Assembly: GCF_022230955.1 (NCBI RefSeq)
Contig: NZ_JAKKFI010000057.1
Coordinates: forward strand, 62,001-126,000
DNA length: 64,000 bases
Direction of reading: 5' to 3'
Origin: Micromonospora cabrerizensis
Lineage (GTDB): Bacteria; Actinomycetota; Actinomycetes; Mycobacteriales; Micromonosporaceae
The notes beneath the pieces were generated by a model. That model was given only the letters and a program-made list of their open reading frames with translations. It was not told where the DNA came from and did no database searches. The position numbers and the translations under genes were made by a program. Shown piece by piece: positions 27,526 through 36,651 of the stretch; position 1 is the stretch's first letter; each line of letters begins with the position of its first letter.

Positions 27526-27665
27526 CGCCAGCCCCACCGGCCGGGGGCCGACCAGGGCGACCACCGTCGACGCCGGACACGCGGCAGGCCGTCGACCTGG
27601 ATCGGTCGACGGCCTGCCGATGGTGCAGAAAACCGATGGTGCGGGAGAGCGGGTGGAGACAGACG

Positions 27666-28949
27666 TCAGCGGTCGGCGAAGGGGACGTAGTCCCGCTCGG
27701 CGGAGCCGACGTAGACCTGCCGCGGACGGCCGATCTTGGTCTCCGGGTCGTTGATCATCTCGCGCCACTGGGCGATCCAGCCGGGGAGCCGGCCGAGCGC
27801 GAAGAGGACCGTGAACATCTTGGTCGGGAAGCCCATGGCCTTGTAGATCAGGCCGGTGTAGAAGTCCACGTTCGGGTAGAGCCGCCGGGAGACGAAGAAG
27901 TCGTCGGCGAGCGCGATCTCCTCCAGCTCCATGGCGATATCCAGCAGCGGGTCGGGCTTGGCCATCCGGCCCAGCACGTCCTGCGCGGCCTTCTTGACGA
28001 TCGCCGCCCGCGGGTCGTAGTTCTTGTAGACCCGGTGGCCGAAGCCCATCAGCTTGACGCCGTCCTCCTTGTCCTTGACCTTGCGGACGAAGGACCGGAC
28101 GTCGCCGTCGCCGGCGTGGATCTGCTGGAGCATCTCCAGCACCGCCTGGTTGGCGCCGCCGTGCAGCGGGCCGAACAGCGCGTTCACGCCGGCGGAGACC
28201 GAGGCGAACAGGTTGGCGTTGCTGGAGCCGACCAGGCGGACGGTCGACGTGGAGCAGTTCTGCTCGTGGTCGGCATGCAGGACGAAGAGCATGTCCAGCA
28301 CCTTCGACATCACCGGGTCGACCTCGTACGGCTCCGCCGGCACGCCGAACGTCATCCGCAGCAGGTTGTCCACGTACCCCAGCGAGTTGTCCGGGTAGAG
28401 CAGCGGCTGCCCGATGGACTTCTTGTACGCGTACGAGGCGATGGTGGGCACCTTCGCCATGAGCCGGACCGTGGAGATCTCCACGTGCTCGGAGTCGAAC
28501 GGGTCCAGGCTGTCCTGGTAGAAGGTGGACAGGGCGCTCACCGCGGAGGACAGCACCGCCATCGGGTGGGCGTCCCGGGGGAAGCCGTCGAAGAAGCGAC
28601 GCATCTCCTCGTGCAGCAGCGAGTGCCGCCGAATCCACTCGGTGAACTCGGTCAGCTGCTGCTCGCTCGGCAGCTCACCGTAGATGAGCAGGTACGAGAC
28701 CTCCAGGAAGGAGGACTTCTCGGCCAGCTGCTCGATCGGGTATCCCCGGTAACGCAGGATCCCCGCGTCGCCGTCGATGTAGGTGATCGCGGATGAGGCA
28801 GCGGCGGTGTTGACGAAACCGGGGTCGTACGTGGTCATCCCGGTTTCCTTCAGCAGCTTGCTCACCCCGATACCGGCGGGGCCCTCGACCGCGGGATGTA
28901 CCGGCATCGACAGCTGCCCACCGGGGTGATCGAGCTTGACTTCCGTCAT
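27666..28949 (-). CDS. gltA: Citrate synthase
   Basis: The 427-residue enzyme condenses acetyl-CoA and oxaloacetate to citrate, the entry step of the TCA cycle. The catalytic triad is visible: His in LHADHEQNCSTST, His in MGFGHRVYKN, and Asp in PNVDFYTGLIY. The length and N-terminal domain (KLDHPGGQLSMPV) are those of the bacterial hexameric type II form. The ATG has GAGGAA 6 bases upstream. The gene is alone on the minus strand, between a long palindromic array and the sulfatase-like operon. Confidence 0.96.
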   Translation of the reverse strand: MTEVKLDHPGGQLSMPVHPAVEGPAGIGVSKLLKETGMTTYDPGFVNTAAASSAITYIDGDAGILRYRGYPIEQLAEKSSFLEVSYLLIYGELPSEQQLTEFTEWIRRHSLLHEEMRRFFDGFPRDAHPMAVLSSAVSALSTFYQDSLDPFDSEHVEISTVRLMAKVPTIASYAYKKSIGQPLLYPDNSLGYVDNLLRMTFGVPAEPYEVDPVMSKVLDMLFVLHADHEQNCSTSTVRLVGSSNANLFASVSAGVNALFGPLHGGANQAVLEMLQQIHAGDGDVRSFVRKVKDKEDGVKLMGFGHRVYKNYDPRAAIVKKAAQDVLGRMAKPDPLLDIAMELEEIALADDFFVSRRLYPNVDFYTGLIYKAMGFPTKMFTVLFALGRLPGWIAQWREMINDPETKIGRPRQVYVGSAERDYVPFADR

Positions 28950-29061
28950 GTGGTTCCTCGCTTCGCCGGCAGATCTACGTTGAATTGCCTTCGCTTCTAC
29001 CGTAATTGCGGCTCGGGGGACAACGCCCGCCGTGGTTCGGCGGTGAGGCCTGCGTCACCCC

Positions 29062-29088
29062 GGTTCCCGACCGGGCCGCCGGGAAACC
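29062..29088 (-). terminator. Weak hairpin after the sulfatase-like gene
   Basis: GGTTCCCG (29062-29069) pairs with CGGGAAACC (29080-29088) with one bulged base, 70 bases beyond the sulfatase stop. It is a possible terminator for the operon at 29159-32782. Confidence 0.35.
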
Positions 29089-29158
29089 CGACATCCCGCT
29101 GGGCGGGACACGGACGACACGGACCCGGGAGCCACGGCGACACCCCTGACCGAGCAGG

Positions 29159-31192
29159 TCACGAGAGGGCAAGGCGTCGCAGCGTACCGTCCGTCGCCAC
29201 CTCGTAGACGTCGAGCTGGTTGGTGCCGGCGCGAAACAGCCTGTCGTCGGTGAGCAGCGCGGCGAACCGGCGTCCGTCGGGGTCGGCCGGCACGACCGGG
29301 ACGACGGCCCCGATCCGGCCGTTGACGGCCACCGCCAGCAGGGTGCCGTCCGGGATCCGGTCCGGGACGTCCCCCCAGACGAGCGCCGGAAGGGTGCCCG
29401 TGTCCGGGTCCATGGCCGTGAACGCGGCGAGGTCGGCGACGCGGGCGCTGCCGGCGGCCGGGCCGGCGCGCACCTCGGTGCCGACCAGGGGGTGCGGTGT
29501 CGGCAGCGGCGGCGGGGTGGGCACCCCGCCGGGGAAGGTGACCGGTTCACCGGGGCGGTCGTAGAAGTGTTTCGTGCCGTCGGCGCGCGGGGCCTGCCGG
29601 GCGGAGCGGCCGTCGACGCGCCAGGGCAGCCGGATGTTGGCCTCGTCGGCGACGGTCGGCAGCAGGTCGACGTGTTCCCAGTTGCGGTCGTCCACGCGCC
29701 CGGTCTGCTGGCGGGGTTCCTTGACGAACATCGGCACCCAGGCGACCTCGCCGGCGGCGGCCCTGATCGCGTCGATGCCCCGGCCCTGTGCGCCGGGGCG
29801 GAAGCTGACGCCGTGGTCGGCGGTCACCACGACGAGGGCCTGGTCGTAGAGGCCGCTGGCGCGCAGGGTCCGCAGGGTCTCGCCGATCAGCCGGTCGGTG
29901 TAGCCGAGCTGGGCCAGGTGCCGCTGCCGGGCCAGGTCGACCCAGCCGGGGCCGTCGTTGGGCAGGTCCTCGGGGGCGTCGTAGCGGGCCCCGGACGGCA
30001 GGTACGCCCACGGTGAGTGCGGCATCAGCAGGTGCAGGAAGTGCAGGGTGGGCCGGGGCGTGGGCTTCAACCCGGCCAGGAAGCTGGTGAACCGGGCCGG
30101 CTGGTTGTCGTCCAGGCTGTCCCAGCGGAACTTCGGGTCGGCGGGCACCGGCTCGGCGGCGTCCAGGCCGGCCTCGGCGCGGGTCTGCTCGCGGTAGGAG
30201 TCCTCCGGGTCGACCGCGCTCTCCGTCGGCCCGGCGATCCGGCCGAGCAGCCTGCCGGTCTCCCGGGCCAGCACCCCGAGCCCCTGCTCGGGGGTGACCG
30301 GCTGCTCGCAGCGGCTGGGCGGGCACAGCCGGGTGATGCTCTCCTCGGCGCGGATGTCGTACAGGCCGCCGAAGGCGGTGAAGATGTTGTCCGGGTACTG
30401 CGAGTAGTGCGGGGCGACCGGCTTGGCCGGGTAGCGGCCGGTGAGCATCGCCGGCAGCGCGTTGGGCGTCCACCCGCTGACGCCGGTGGCGTTGCGGTAC
30501 CAGGTCGAGTCGCCGGCAAGCTCCGCGAAGTGCGGGTACCGGGTCGCGTCGATCCGCCCGTCGGCGCCAAGCAGGCTGACCAACGGCAGCTCGTCGAGGA
30601 TCAGCATCACCACCGGCGGGTGCACGCCGCTGCCCTGGGCGGTGCCGGCCGCGCCGCCGTCGCCGCGCGGCAACACCACCGCCGAGGTGGGCGAGGCCAG
30701 CAGGAAGAGCGCCAGGAAGGCGACCGGTCCGGCGGCGGCCAGTCGCAGCACCCGGCCCGGCGCCCGCCACCGCCGGTGTGCGGCCGCGCCGGCGGCCCCG
30801 GCCAGCACGGCCACCAGCAGCAGGGGTACGCCCCGAAGCGGCGTCACGTGTCGACCCACCTGCACGGCGAGGGCGGCCAGCAGCAGGCCGACGAGCCCGG
30901 TGTGGGTGAGGGCGCGGGCGGTCCGGCCGGCCAGGCGGCTGAGCGCGCCGAGCAGCGCCACCGCGATGGTGGGGAGCACCGCCACCAGGGCGACCAGCAG
31001 CAGGATCTGGGCCGGGTCGGCACGGTGGAACAGGAAGAAGTCGGGGCTGCGTCCGAGGACGTCCAGCAGTGGCTGGGTGACCACCAGGCCGACCAGCGCC
31101 ACCACTTCCAGCAGCCGGCCCAGCTCGCTCCGCCAGCCCTGGTACCACCGCGTGGAGGCCGCGGGCGGGTCGGCGGCGGCCGGTTCAGCCAC
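29159..31192 (-). CDS. Sulfatase-like membrane enzyme (alkaline phosphatase superfamily)
   Basis: The 677-residue protein has about five membrane helices in residues 15-165, then a large outside domain of the sulfatase/phosphoglycerol-transferase fold. MLILDELPL gives the first metal Asp, GWTPNALPAMLTG supplies the probable Thr nucleophile, and VVTADHGVSF gives the Asp-His metal pair. The layout is like LtaS and other envelope-modifying transferases. It overlaps the methyltransferase gene upstream by 8 bases. It probably transfers or removes a phospho-group on a wall or capsule glycan. The substrate is unknown. Confidence 0.8.
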   Translation of the reverse strand: MAEPAAADPPAASTRWYQGWRSELGRLLEVVALVGLVVTQPLLDVLGRSPDFFLFHRADPAQILLLVALVAVLPTIAVALLGALSRLAGRTARALTHTGLVGLLLAALAVQVGRHVTPLRGVPLLLVAVLAGAAGAAAHRRWRAPGRVLRLAAAGPVAFLALFLLASPTSAVVLPRGDGGAAGTAQGSGVHPPVVMLILDELPLVSLLGADGRIDATRYPHFAELAGDSTWYRNATGVSGWTPNALPAMLTGRYPAKPVAPHYSQYPDNIFTAFGGLYDIRAEESITRLCPPSRCEQPVTPEQGLGVLARETGRLLGRIAGPTESAVDPEDSYREQTRAEAGLDAAEPVPADPKFRWDSLDDNQPARFTSFLAGLKPTPRPTLHFLHLLMPHSPWAYLPSGARYDAPEDLPNDGPGWVDLARQRHLAQLGYTDRLIGETLRTLRASGLYDQALVVVTADHGVSFRPGAQGRGIDAIRAAAGEVAWVPMFVKEPRQQTGRVDDRNWEHVDLLPTVADEANIRLPWRVDGRSARQAPRADGTKHFYDRPGEPVTFPGGVPTPPPLPTPHPLVGTEVRAGPAAGSARVADLAAFTAMDPDTGTLPALVWGDVPDRIPDGTLLAVAVNGRIGAVVPVVPADPDGRRFAALLTDDRLFRAGTNQLDVYEVATDGTLRRLALS

Positions 31193-32615
31193 CCATCACC
31201 GCCCGGTAGAGCGTGCGGGTGCCCGAGGGCAGTTCCAGTCGTTCGGTGATCCGGCCCCGGGCGGCCAGCAGCGCCTCGAAGGTGTCGCGCCGGTAATCCG
31301 GGAAGAGGCCGGCGGGCTTGTTGGCCAGCAGCCGGGTCGCCATCGGGTCCTCCGGGTGGACGAACTCCACCACCACCGCGCCACCCGGCGCGGTCAGCCC
31401 GGCCAGCCAGTCGATGACCTCCGGCAGCGGCACGTTGCGCCCGATCGCCAGGTGGTGCACGACGGCCAGGGCGAGCACCACGTCGGCGGATGCCCGTTCG
31501 GCGAAGCCGGCCCTCTCGACACCCCGCCAGCCGCCGCCCGGTGACGGGTCGGCGAGGTCCAGCACCAGGGGCAGGATCCGGCGCTGCCCCTCGGAGCGCA
31601 GCTTGCGGTACAGCTCGTCGACCACGGCCGGGTCCTGCTCGACGGCGACCACGTAGTCGGCGTGCCCGGCCGCCAGCCGGGAGTACCGGCCGTCGTTGGC
31701 GCCGAGGTCGAGCACCAGGCGGGGACGGGCACCGGCGGCCACCGAGGTGGCGACGAACTGCTCCTTCGCCACCCGGTCGCGTGCCGAGTAGCCGCAGGTG
31801 TTCTGGTAGTCCGACCAGTGCGTCCCGGCCGGGCGGTGGTCCAGCTTGCGGACCAGTTTCTCGATGCCGCGTACGGTGGCCAGCAGCAACTCCCGGGAGA
31901 AGCCGGCGGCCCGCAGTTGGTCGCGGACGTCGCTGGTGCTGGCGGCGGCGTTGCGCTGCTGCATGGCGCCGTGCAGGTGCAGGTGGGTCAGCACGCCGGG
32001 GCGCAGCCGGCGGGCCCCGCCGAAGAGCGGGCGCAGCTCGTCGGCCTCGATGCCGTCGACGCGGGCGCGCAGCCACGGTTGGAAGTCGACGCCGAGGTGG
32101 GCGGTGAGCATCAGCGGGTAGAGCACGGTCTGGCAGAACTGCTGGTAGCCGGCCCACGGTTCGCCCTCTCGGGCCGGCTCGAAGGAGCCGATGTCGATGA
32201 AGACCGGGTCGGTACCGTGCCACTGGAGGTTGTACGCCGACCCGTCCTTGGTGATGAAGCCCTCGCCGAGCGCGGCCCGCAGGATCTCCACGTGCAGCAG
32301 CGCGGCGTCGCGCAGCATACTGAACGACCACTCGTACGGGTGGGAGACGAACGGGATGCGCTCGTGGCGCAGCACGGCGGCCCACGGCTTCCCGGTCGAG
32401 GCGGGCACCAGTGTCGACGGGGCGTCCTCGGTGGCGCAGACCTTGCCCGCGGCGACGAGCGCCGGGAAGAACGTGCTGGCGGTCAGCGCCCGCCAGTGCT
32501 CGGCGGCCTGGGTGTCCAGCCCGCGCAGCACCTCGTCGCCGACGTGGAAGACCCGGTTGGCCGGGTCACGGAAGGAGGCCGGCTCGGGCCGTACCTGGGT
32601 GGGTGAGATCGCCAT
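31185..32615 (-). CDS. SAM-dependent methyltransferase
   Basis: The 476-residue protein starts at ATG 32615. The C-terminal half carries a class I methyltransferase core: VLDLGANDGRYSRLAA (motif I), VVAVEQDP (acid loop), and VVLALAVVHHLA. The N-terminal 200 residues form an unrecognised domain with SYNLQWHG and FIDIGSFEPA, seen in methyltransferases of polysaccharide loci. It is 17 bases after a small membrane gene and overlaps the sulfatase-like gene, so the three form one operon. It likely methylates a glycan or lipid-linked sugar for the cell surface. This role is inference. Confidence 0.8.
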   Translation of the reverse strand: MAISPTQVRPEPASFRDPANRVFHVGDEVLRGLDTQAAEHWRALTASTFFPALVAAGKVCATEDAPSTLVPASTGKPWAAVLRHERIPFVSHPYEWSFSMLRDAALLHVEILRAALGEGFITKDGSAYNLQWHGTDPVFIDIGSFEPAREGEPWAGYQQFCQTVLYPLMLTAHLGVDFQPWLRARVDGIEADELRPLFGGARRLRPGVLTHLHLHGAMQQRNAAASTSDVRDQLRAAGFSRELLLATVRGIEKLVRKLDHRPAGTHWSDYQNTCGYSARDRVAKEQFVATSVAAGARPRLVLDLGANDGRYSRLAAGHADYVVAVEQDPAVVDELYRKLRSEGQRRILPLVLDLADPSPGGGWRGVERAGFAERASADVVLALAVVHHLAIGRNVPLPEVIDWLAGLTAPGGAVVVEFVHPEDPMATRLLANKPAGLFPDYRRDTFEALLAARGRITERLELPSGTRTLYRAVMGG

Positions 32616-32632
32616 CGCCGGGACCGGCCCGC

Positions 32633-32782
32633 TCACCGCTGGTCGGTGGGCTGCCGGCGGAACCGGTCGACCAGCCGTCGCCAGTAGAGCTTGGCGGCGA
32701 CCGCGGCGCCGGCCACCCCGCCGACGACCGCCTGCACGATCAGGCTGCCGGATCCCGCGTCCAGGTAGGCCAGATGTTCCAC
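32633..32782 (-). CDS. Micro membrane protein with YLDxGSGS motif
   Basis: A 49-codon frame from GTG 32782, with AAGGAG 6 bases upstream, to TGA at 32633-32635. The N-terminus reads EHLAYLDAGSGSLIVQ, followed by a Gly/Ala/Val helix that spans the membrane and a basic C-terminus. Short proteins starting with this motif are found next to surface-polymer genes in many bacteria. It is the first gene of the methyltransferase/sulfatase operon. It may act as a small subunit or adaptor of the sulfatase-like enzyme. Function unknown. Confidence 0.72.
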   Translation of the reverse strand: MEHLAYLDAGSGSLIVQAVVGGVAGAAVAAKLYWRRLVDRFRRQPTDQR

Positions 32783-32974
32783 CGATCGCTCCTTGCCCTC
32801 GCCGTCTCGACACCGGCGTCCCGGCCGTACACCGGTGAGGCTTTTGACCCAGAAAGCCGGACTTGTCCCTCACCGTACGCCGGTCGTCAGCGCCGTCGCG
32901 GCCACATCGGCGGACTCCCAGCCTCGCCACAGAATGTGGCCGGACACCTCCGGCCCCGCCGGTACGCTGCGGAC

Positions 32975-33832
32975 GTGCGCTGGACGGTCGTGGACGCTCC
33001 GCTGGACTCCTCCGGCGCCGGGCGCGGTGAGGAACGGGCCCCCGCCGCGCTGCGCGACGCCGGCCTGCTGGACGCCCTGGCCGCCGACGACGGTGGCCGG
33101 GTGGACGAGGCGTTCCTGAGCGATGCTGCCCGCGACCCGGCGAGCGGGGTGATCGGCGCCGCCGGCCTGGTCCGGGCCGGCGCGGCCATCACCGCCCGGA
33201 TCGTGGCGCTGATCGCCGACGGTCGGCGGCCGTTGGTGCTCGGCGGCGACTGTGCCATCCTGCCCGGCATCTGCCGTGCCCTGCCGCCGACGACCGAGCT
33301 GTGGTTCGTCGACGCCCACCCGGACTTCCTCGACGGCGTGACGTCGCCGACCGGCGAGGCCGCCGACATGGACCTCTCGGTCGTCACCGGGCACGGCCCG
33401 GTGGCCGCCATCGGCTGCGACGGCCCGCTGCTCGACCCCGGCCGGGTCCACCTGCTCGGGCACCGCCCGGCCACCGACGACAGCAGCCGGGCCGAGGCGG
33501 CCCGGATCGACCCGGCGATCCACCAGGTGCCCGCCGCCGAACTGCTCCGCCGGGGCGCGGGCACGGTCGGGGCGAGCCTGGCCACCGGCGGCGACGGACC
33601 GGCCTGGCTGCACCTCGACCTGGACGTGGTGGACCCACGGGACCTACCGGCGGTGACCTACCCCGAGCCGGACGGCCCCCGCTGGGCGGACCTGATCGCG
33701 CTGGTCACGCCCCTGGCCCGCGCCGACCGGCTGCTCGGGATGAGCGTGACCGACCTGAACACCGACGAGGACCCCGACGGGCGTCACACGCGACGCGTCG
33801 TCGAGGTCCTCGCCGAGGTGCTGGGCCGCTGA
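32975..33832 (+). CDS. Arginase/agmatinase-family enzyme
   Basis: The 285-residue protein starts at GTG 32975. TACGCT sits 7 bases upstream at a -10 position, so the mRNA is probably leaderless. Ureohydrolase metal sites are present: DAHPD at 113-117 and a later LDLDVVDP. The first metal-binding block is GGDC at 90-93 instead of the usual GGDH, so one manganese ligand His is replaced by Cys. The enzyme probably acts on a guanidino or formimino compound. The substrate cannot be assigned. It is convergent with the two-component operon. Confidence 0.85.
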   Translation: MRWTVVDAPLDSSGAGRGEERAPAALRDAGLLDALAADDGGRVDEAFLSDAARDPASGVIGAAGLVRAGAAITARIVALIADGRRPLVLGGDCAILPGICRALPPTTELWFVDAHPDFLDGVTSPTGEAADMDLSVVTGHGPVAAIGCDGPLLDPGRVHLLGHRPATDDSSRAEAARIDPAIHQVPAAELLRRGAGTVGASLATGGDGPAWLHLDLDVVDPRDLPAVTYPEPDGPRWADLIALVTPLARADRLLGMSVTDLNTDEDPDGRHTRRVVEVLAEVLGR

Positions 33833-33881
33833 CCAGGCGGTGCCGCAGCCGCGCCGGCTGGATGCCTCAGCCGCGCGGCGG

Positions 33882-35384
33882 CTACGCGTCGGAGGTGGGA
33901 TTCGGCAACCGGACGGTGAACACGGTCCGCCCCGGGCGGCTGTCCACCTCGACCGTGCCGTGGTGGGCCTCCACCACGGCCGCCACGATCGCCAGACCGA
34001 GGCCGGTGCTGCCGTGCGCCCGGGACCGGGAGCTGTCGCCGCGCGCGAAGCGCTCGAACATCTCCGGTTGCAACTCCGCCGGCACCCCGGGCCCGTCGTC
34101 GGCGACGGTGAGCACGGCACTGCCCGTGTCGACGGCGAGTGTGGTGGTGACGGTGCTGCCGGGTGGGGTGTGCACCCGAGCGTTGGCCAGCAGGTTCGCC
34201 ACCACCTGGTGCAGTCGGGCGGCGTCACCGGGAACCCGGATCGCCACCTCGGGCAGGCCGAGCTGCCAGCGGTGCTCGGGGCCGGCGACGTGCGCGTCGC
34301 TGACCGCGTCCACCACCAGGGCGGTCAGGTCGACCGGGTCGACCGCGAGCGGCCGACCGGTGTCGAGGCGGGCCAGCAGCAGGAGGTCGTCGACGAGGCT
34401 GGTCATCCGGGTGCTCTCCGACTCCACCCGACGCAGCGCGTGCGCCACGTCGGGGGGAACCTCGTCGCGGCCACGCCGGGCCACCTCGGCGTAGCCGCGG
34501 ATCGCGGCCAGAGGAGTCCGCAGCTCGTGGCTGGCGTCGGCGACGAACTGGCGTACCCGGGTCTCGCTGGCCTGCCGGGCGGAGAGCGCGTCGGCGACGT
34601 GGCCCAGCATCCGGTTGAGCGCCGCGCCGACCTGACCGACCTCGGTGCGCGCGTCGGTGTCCGCGGCCGGGACGCGGACGGCGAGCGCCACCTCGCCGCG
34701 GTCCAGGGGCAGCTCGGTGACGCGGGTGGCGGTGGCGGCGACCCGGTTGAGCGGGCGCAGCGTGGCCCGGACGATCAGCGCGCCCGCCACTCCGGCGAGC
34801 AGCAGCCCGACGGCGGCCACCCCGGCCTGGGCGGCGACCAGCGCCCAGATGGTCTCCTGAACGCCGGCCAGGGGGATCGCGACGACGCGTACCCGGCCGT
34901 CCCAGTACTGCCGGGCCACGGCCCGGTAGTCGCCGCGCGCGCCGAGGTCGACGGTGCGTGGTTCGGCGCCGACCGGCAGGTCGGCCAGGGTGGCGACCTC
35001 ACCGACCGGGACGGACTGCTCGTCGGGGAACGGGTCGTCGCTGGACGGGCTGCTGGTCAGGGTGCGCGCGCCGGTCACCCGACCGCCGGTGATCTCGGCG
35101 ACCACCGTCCCGGACGGCGATCCGGCCGGGATGGCCGGCCCGGTGCCCGGAAACGCCGGCCGCCCGGGACGGTCACCCCGCATGACCGTCGGGGCCAGTT
35201 GGGCGTCGAGTCGCTCGATGAGGAAGTGCCGCAGCGCCACCGTGGTCAGGCCGCCGATGGCGACGCTGACCACCGCCAGCAGCGCGAGAAGGGCAAACAC
35301 CAGTCGGGTACGCAGGGAGCGGCCGGCCAGCCAGCGGCGGGCGGCACGCAGGGGCCGGCGGTTACTCGGCGGGCCTGAGGACAT
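33882..35384 (-). CDS. Sensor histidine kinase, HAMP type
   Basis: The 500-residue membrane kinase has a first helix at about 28-48, an extracytoplasmic domain to about 165, a second helix at 170-195, a HAMP segment, and the kinase core. ASHELRTPLAAIRG holds the phosphorylated His, then NLLANARVHTP (N box), VADDGPGVP (G1) and GSTGLGLAIV (G2). The start overlaps the response regulator gene's end by 23 bases, so they form a matched pair. The sensed signal, outside the membrane, is unknown. Confidence 0.93.
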   Translation of the reverse strand: MSSGPPSNRRPLRAARRWLAGRSLRTRLVFALLALLAVVSVAIGGLTTVALRHFLIERLDAQLAPTVMRGDRPGRPAFPGTGPAIPAGSPSGTVVAEITGGRVTGARTLTSSPSSDDPFPDEQSVPVGEVATLADLPVGAEPRTVDLGARGDYRAVARQYWDGRVRVVAIPLAGVQETIWALVAAQAGVAAVGLLLAGVAGALIVRATLRPLNRVAATATRVTELPLDRGEVALAVRVPAADTDARTEVGQVGAALNRMLGHVADALSARQASETRVRQFVADASHELRTPLAAIRGYAEVARRGRDEVPPDVAHALRRVESESTRMTSLVDDLLLLARLDTGRPLAVDPVDLTALVVDAVSDAHVAGPEHRWQLGLPEVAIRVPGDAARLHQVVANLLANARVHTPPGSTVTTTLAVDTGSAVLTVADDGPGVPAELQPEMFERFARGDSSRSRAHGSTGLGLAIVAAVVEAHHGTVEVDSRPGRTVFTVRLPNPTSDA

Positions 35385-36102
35385 AGCCCGCGCCGCGCAG
35401 GGTGTGGATCATCGGTGCCCGGCCGGCGTCGATCTTCTTGCGGAGGTACGAGATGTACAGCTCCACCACGTTGGCCTGACCGCCGAAGTCGTAGTTCCAC
35501 ACCCGGTCGAGGATCTGCGCCTTGCTGAGCACCCGGCGGGGATTGCGCATCAGGAAGCGCAGCAACTCGAACTCCGTCGCGGTGAGGGTGATCAGTTGGC
35601 CGTCCCGGCGCACCTCGTGGCTGTCCTCGTCGAGGCTGAGGTCGCCGACGGTGAGGACCGCGTCCTCCCGGGTGGCGACCGCGAAACCGGAGCGGCGCAG
35701 CAGCGCGCGCAGCCGGGCGATGACCTCCTCCAGGCTGAACGGCTTGGTGACGTAGTCGTCGCCGCCGACGGTCAACCCGGCGATGCGTTCCTCCACCGCG
35801 TCGCGGGCGGTCAGGAAGAGCACCGGCACGGTGGGGGCGTGCTCACGCAGCCGGCGCAGCACCTGGAAGCCGTCCAGGTCGGGCAGCATCACGTCGAGCA
35901 CCACGGCGTCCGGCTGGAACTGCCGGGCGGCGCTCAACGCCGCCATGCCGTTGCCGGCGCTGCGGACCTGCCAGCCCTCGTAGCGCAGGGCCATCGACAG
36001 CAGGTCGGTGAGGGTGGGTTCGTCGTCGACCACCAGCACCCGGACGGGTTCACCGTCGGGGCGACGCAGCTCGATCCGGCTCGGCGCGGCCTGCCCGTTC
36101 AT
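35362..36102 (-). CDS. OmpR-family response regulator
   Basis: The 246-residue protein is predicted from ATG 36102 (MNGQAAPSR), because GGTGG lies 7 bases upstream; ATG 36108 or 36117 is also possible. The receiver has VDDEP near the N-terminus, the phospho-Asp in VVLDVMLPDLDG, and Lys in VTKPF. The winged-helix C-terminus shows LTATEFELLRFLM and YISYLRKKID of the OmpR/PhoB type. It is upstream of and overlaps the HAMP kinase. It likely activates or represses genes after phosphorylation by that kinase. Confidence 0.93.
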   Translation of the reverse strand: MNGQAAPSRIELRRPDGEPVRVLVVDDEPTLTDLLSMALRYEGWQVRSAGNGMAALSAARQFQPDAVVLDVMLPDLDGFQVLRRLREHAPTVPVLFLTARDAVEERIAGLTVGGDDYVTKPFSLEEVIARLRALLRRSGFAVATREDAVLTVGDLSLDEDSHEVRRDGQLITLTATEFELLRFLMRNPRRVLSKAQILDRVWNYDFGGQANVVELYISYLRKKIDAGRAPMIHTLRGAGYVLRPAE

Positions 36103-36221
36103 GACCATGCCACCCATCGTGGACGCGACGGCTGTGCCGCGCCCCTGTGGAGGCTGTGCGCCAGCTGTGCGGCCGGGTCGACGGGACGCCGGCGTCGCCA
36201 CCGGTCAGCCCCGCCTCGTGG

Positions 36222-36452
36222 TCACTCGGACACCCCGTACGCGTCGGTGCGCACGAAGCGCATGCTCCAGCCACCCGCGTCGTCGGGTCGGTCGCGTTCG
36301 TAGAGGTGGTCGGGGCCGGGCTGGACCGGGCCGGTGCCGTCCGGGTGCCGCATGATCCAACGCTGTGGTGGGGTGCCGTCCGCCCCGGCCGGCAGCAACC
36401 GGACCAGGCCGTCCGCGGGCCCGCCGACGAAGCGTACGGTGACCTCGCTCAT
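36222..36452 (-). CDS. Small conserved-looking protein of unknown function
   Basis: A 76-residue acidic, soluble protein from ATG 36452, with GAGAGG 8 bases before it. It starts SEVTVRFVGGPADGLVRLLP, likely a short beta-rich domain, and ends with DDAGGWSMRFVRTDAYGV. No known motif is visible. It is divergent from the Ser/Thr kinase gene and separated from the response regulator by about 120 bases. The gene at 44598 encodes a protein of similar size and position near signalling genes but is not clearly related. Confidence 0.6.
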   Translation of the reverse strand: MSEVTVRFVGGPADGLVRLLPAGADGTPPQRWIMRHPDGTGPVQPGPDHLYERDRPDDAGGWSMRFVRTDAYGVSE

Positions 36453-36651
36453 CGCAGCGCCCTCTCGGGTGACCGTGCCGGCACAATCGGTGACACCGGC
36501 TCTGGCTCGCAAGCTACCGCACCCACCGCCGTCGGCGCAGCGCGCTGCGCGCGAGGGGTCGCCCGAACACCGCTGCGGTTTGCCCAGCTTGGAGCCCGGG
36601 TACCGCGATCGGTGCACCCGTCGTCGGCGGGGCGGGGACGAGGAGTGGTCG

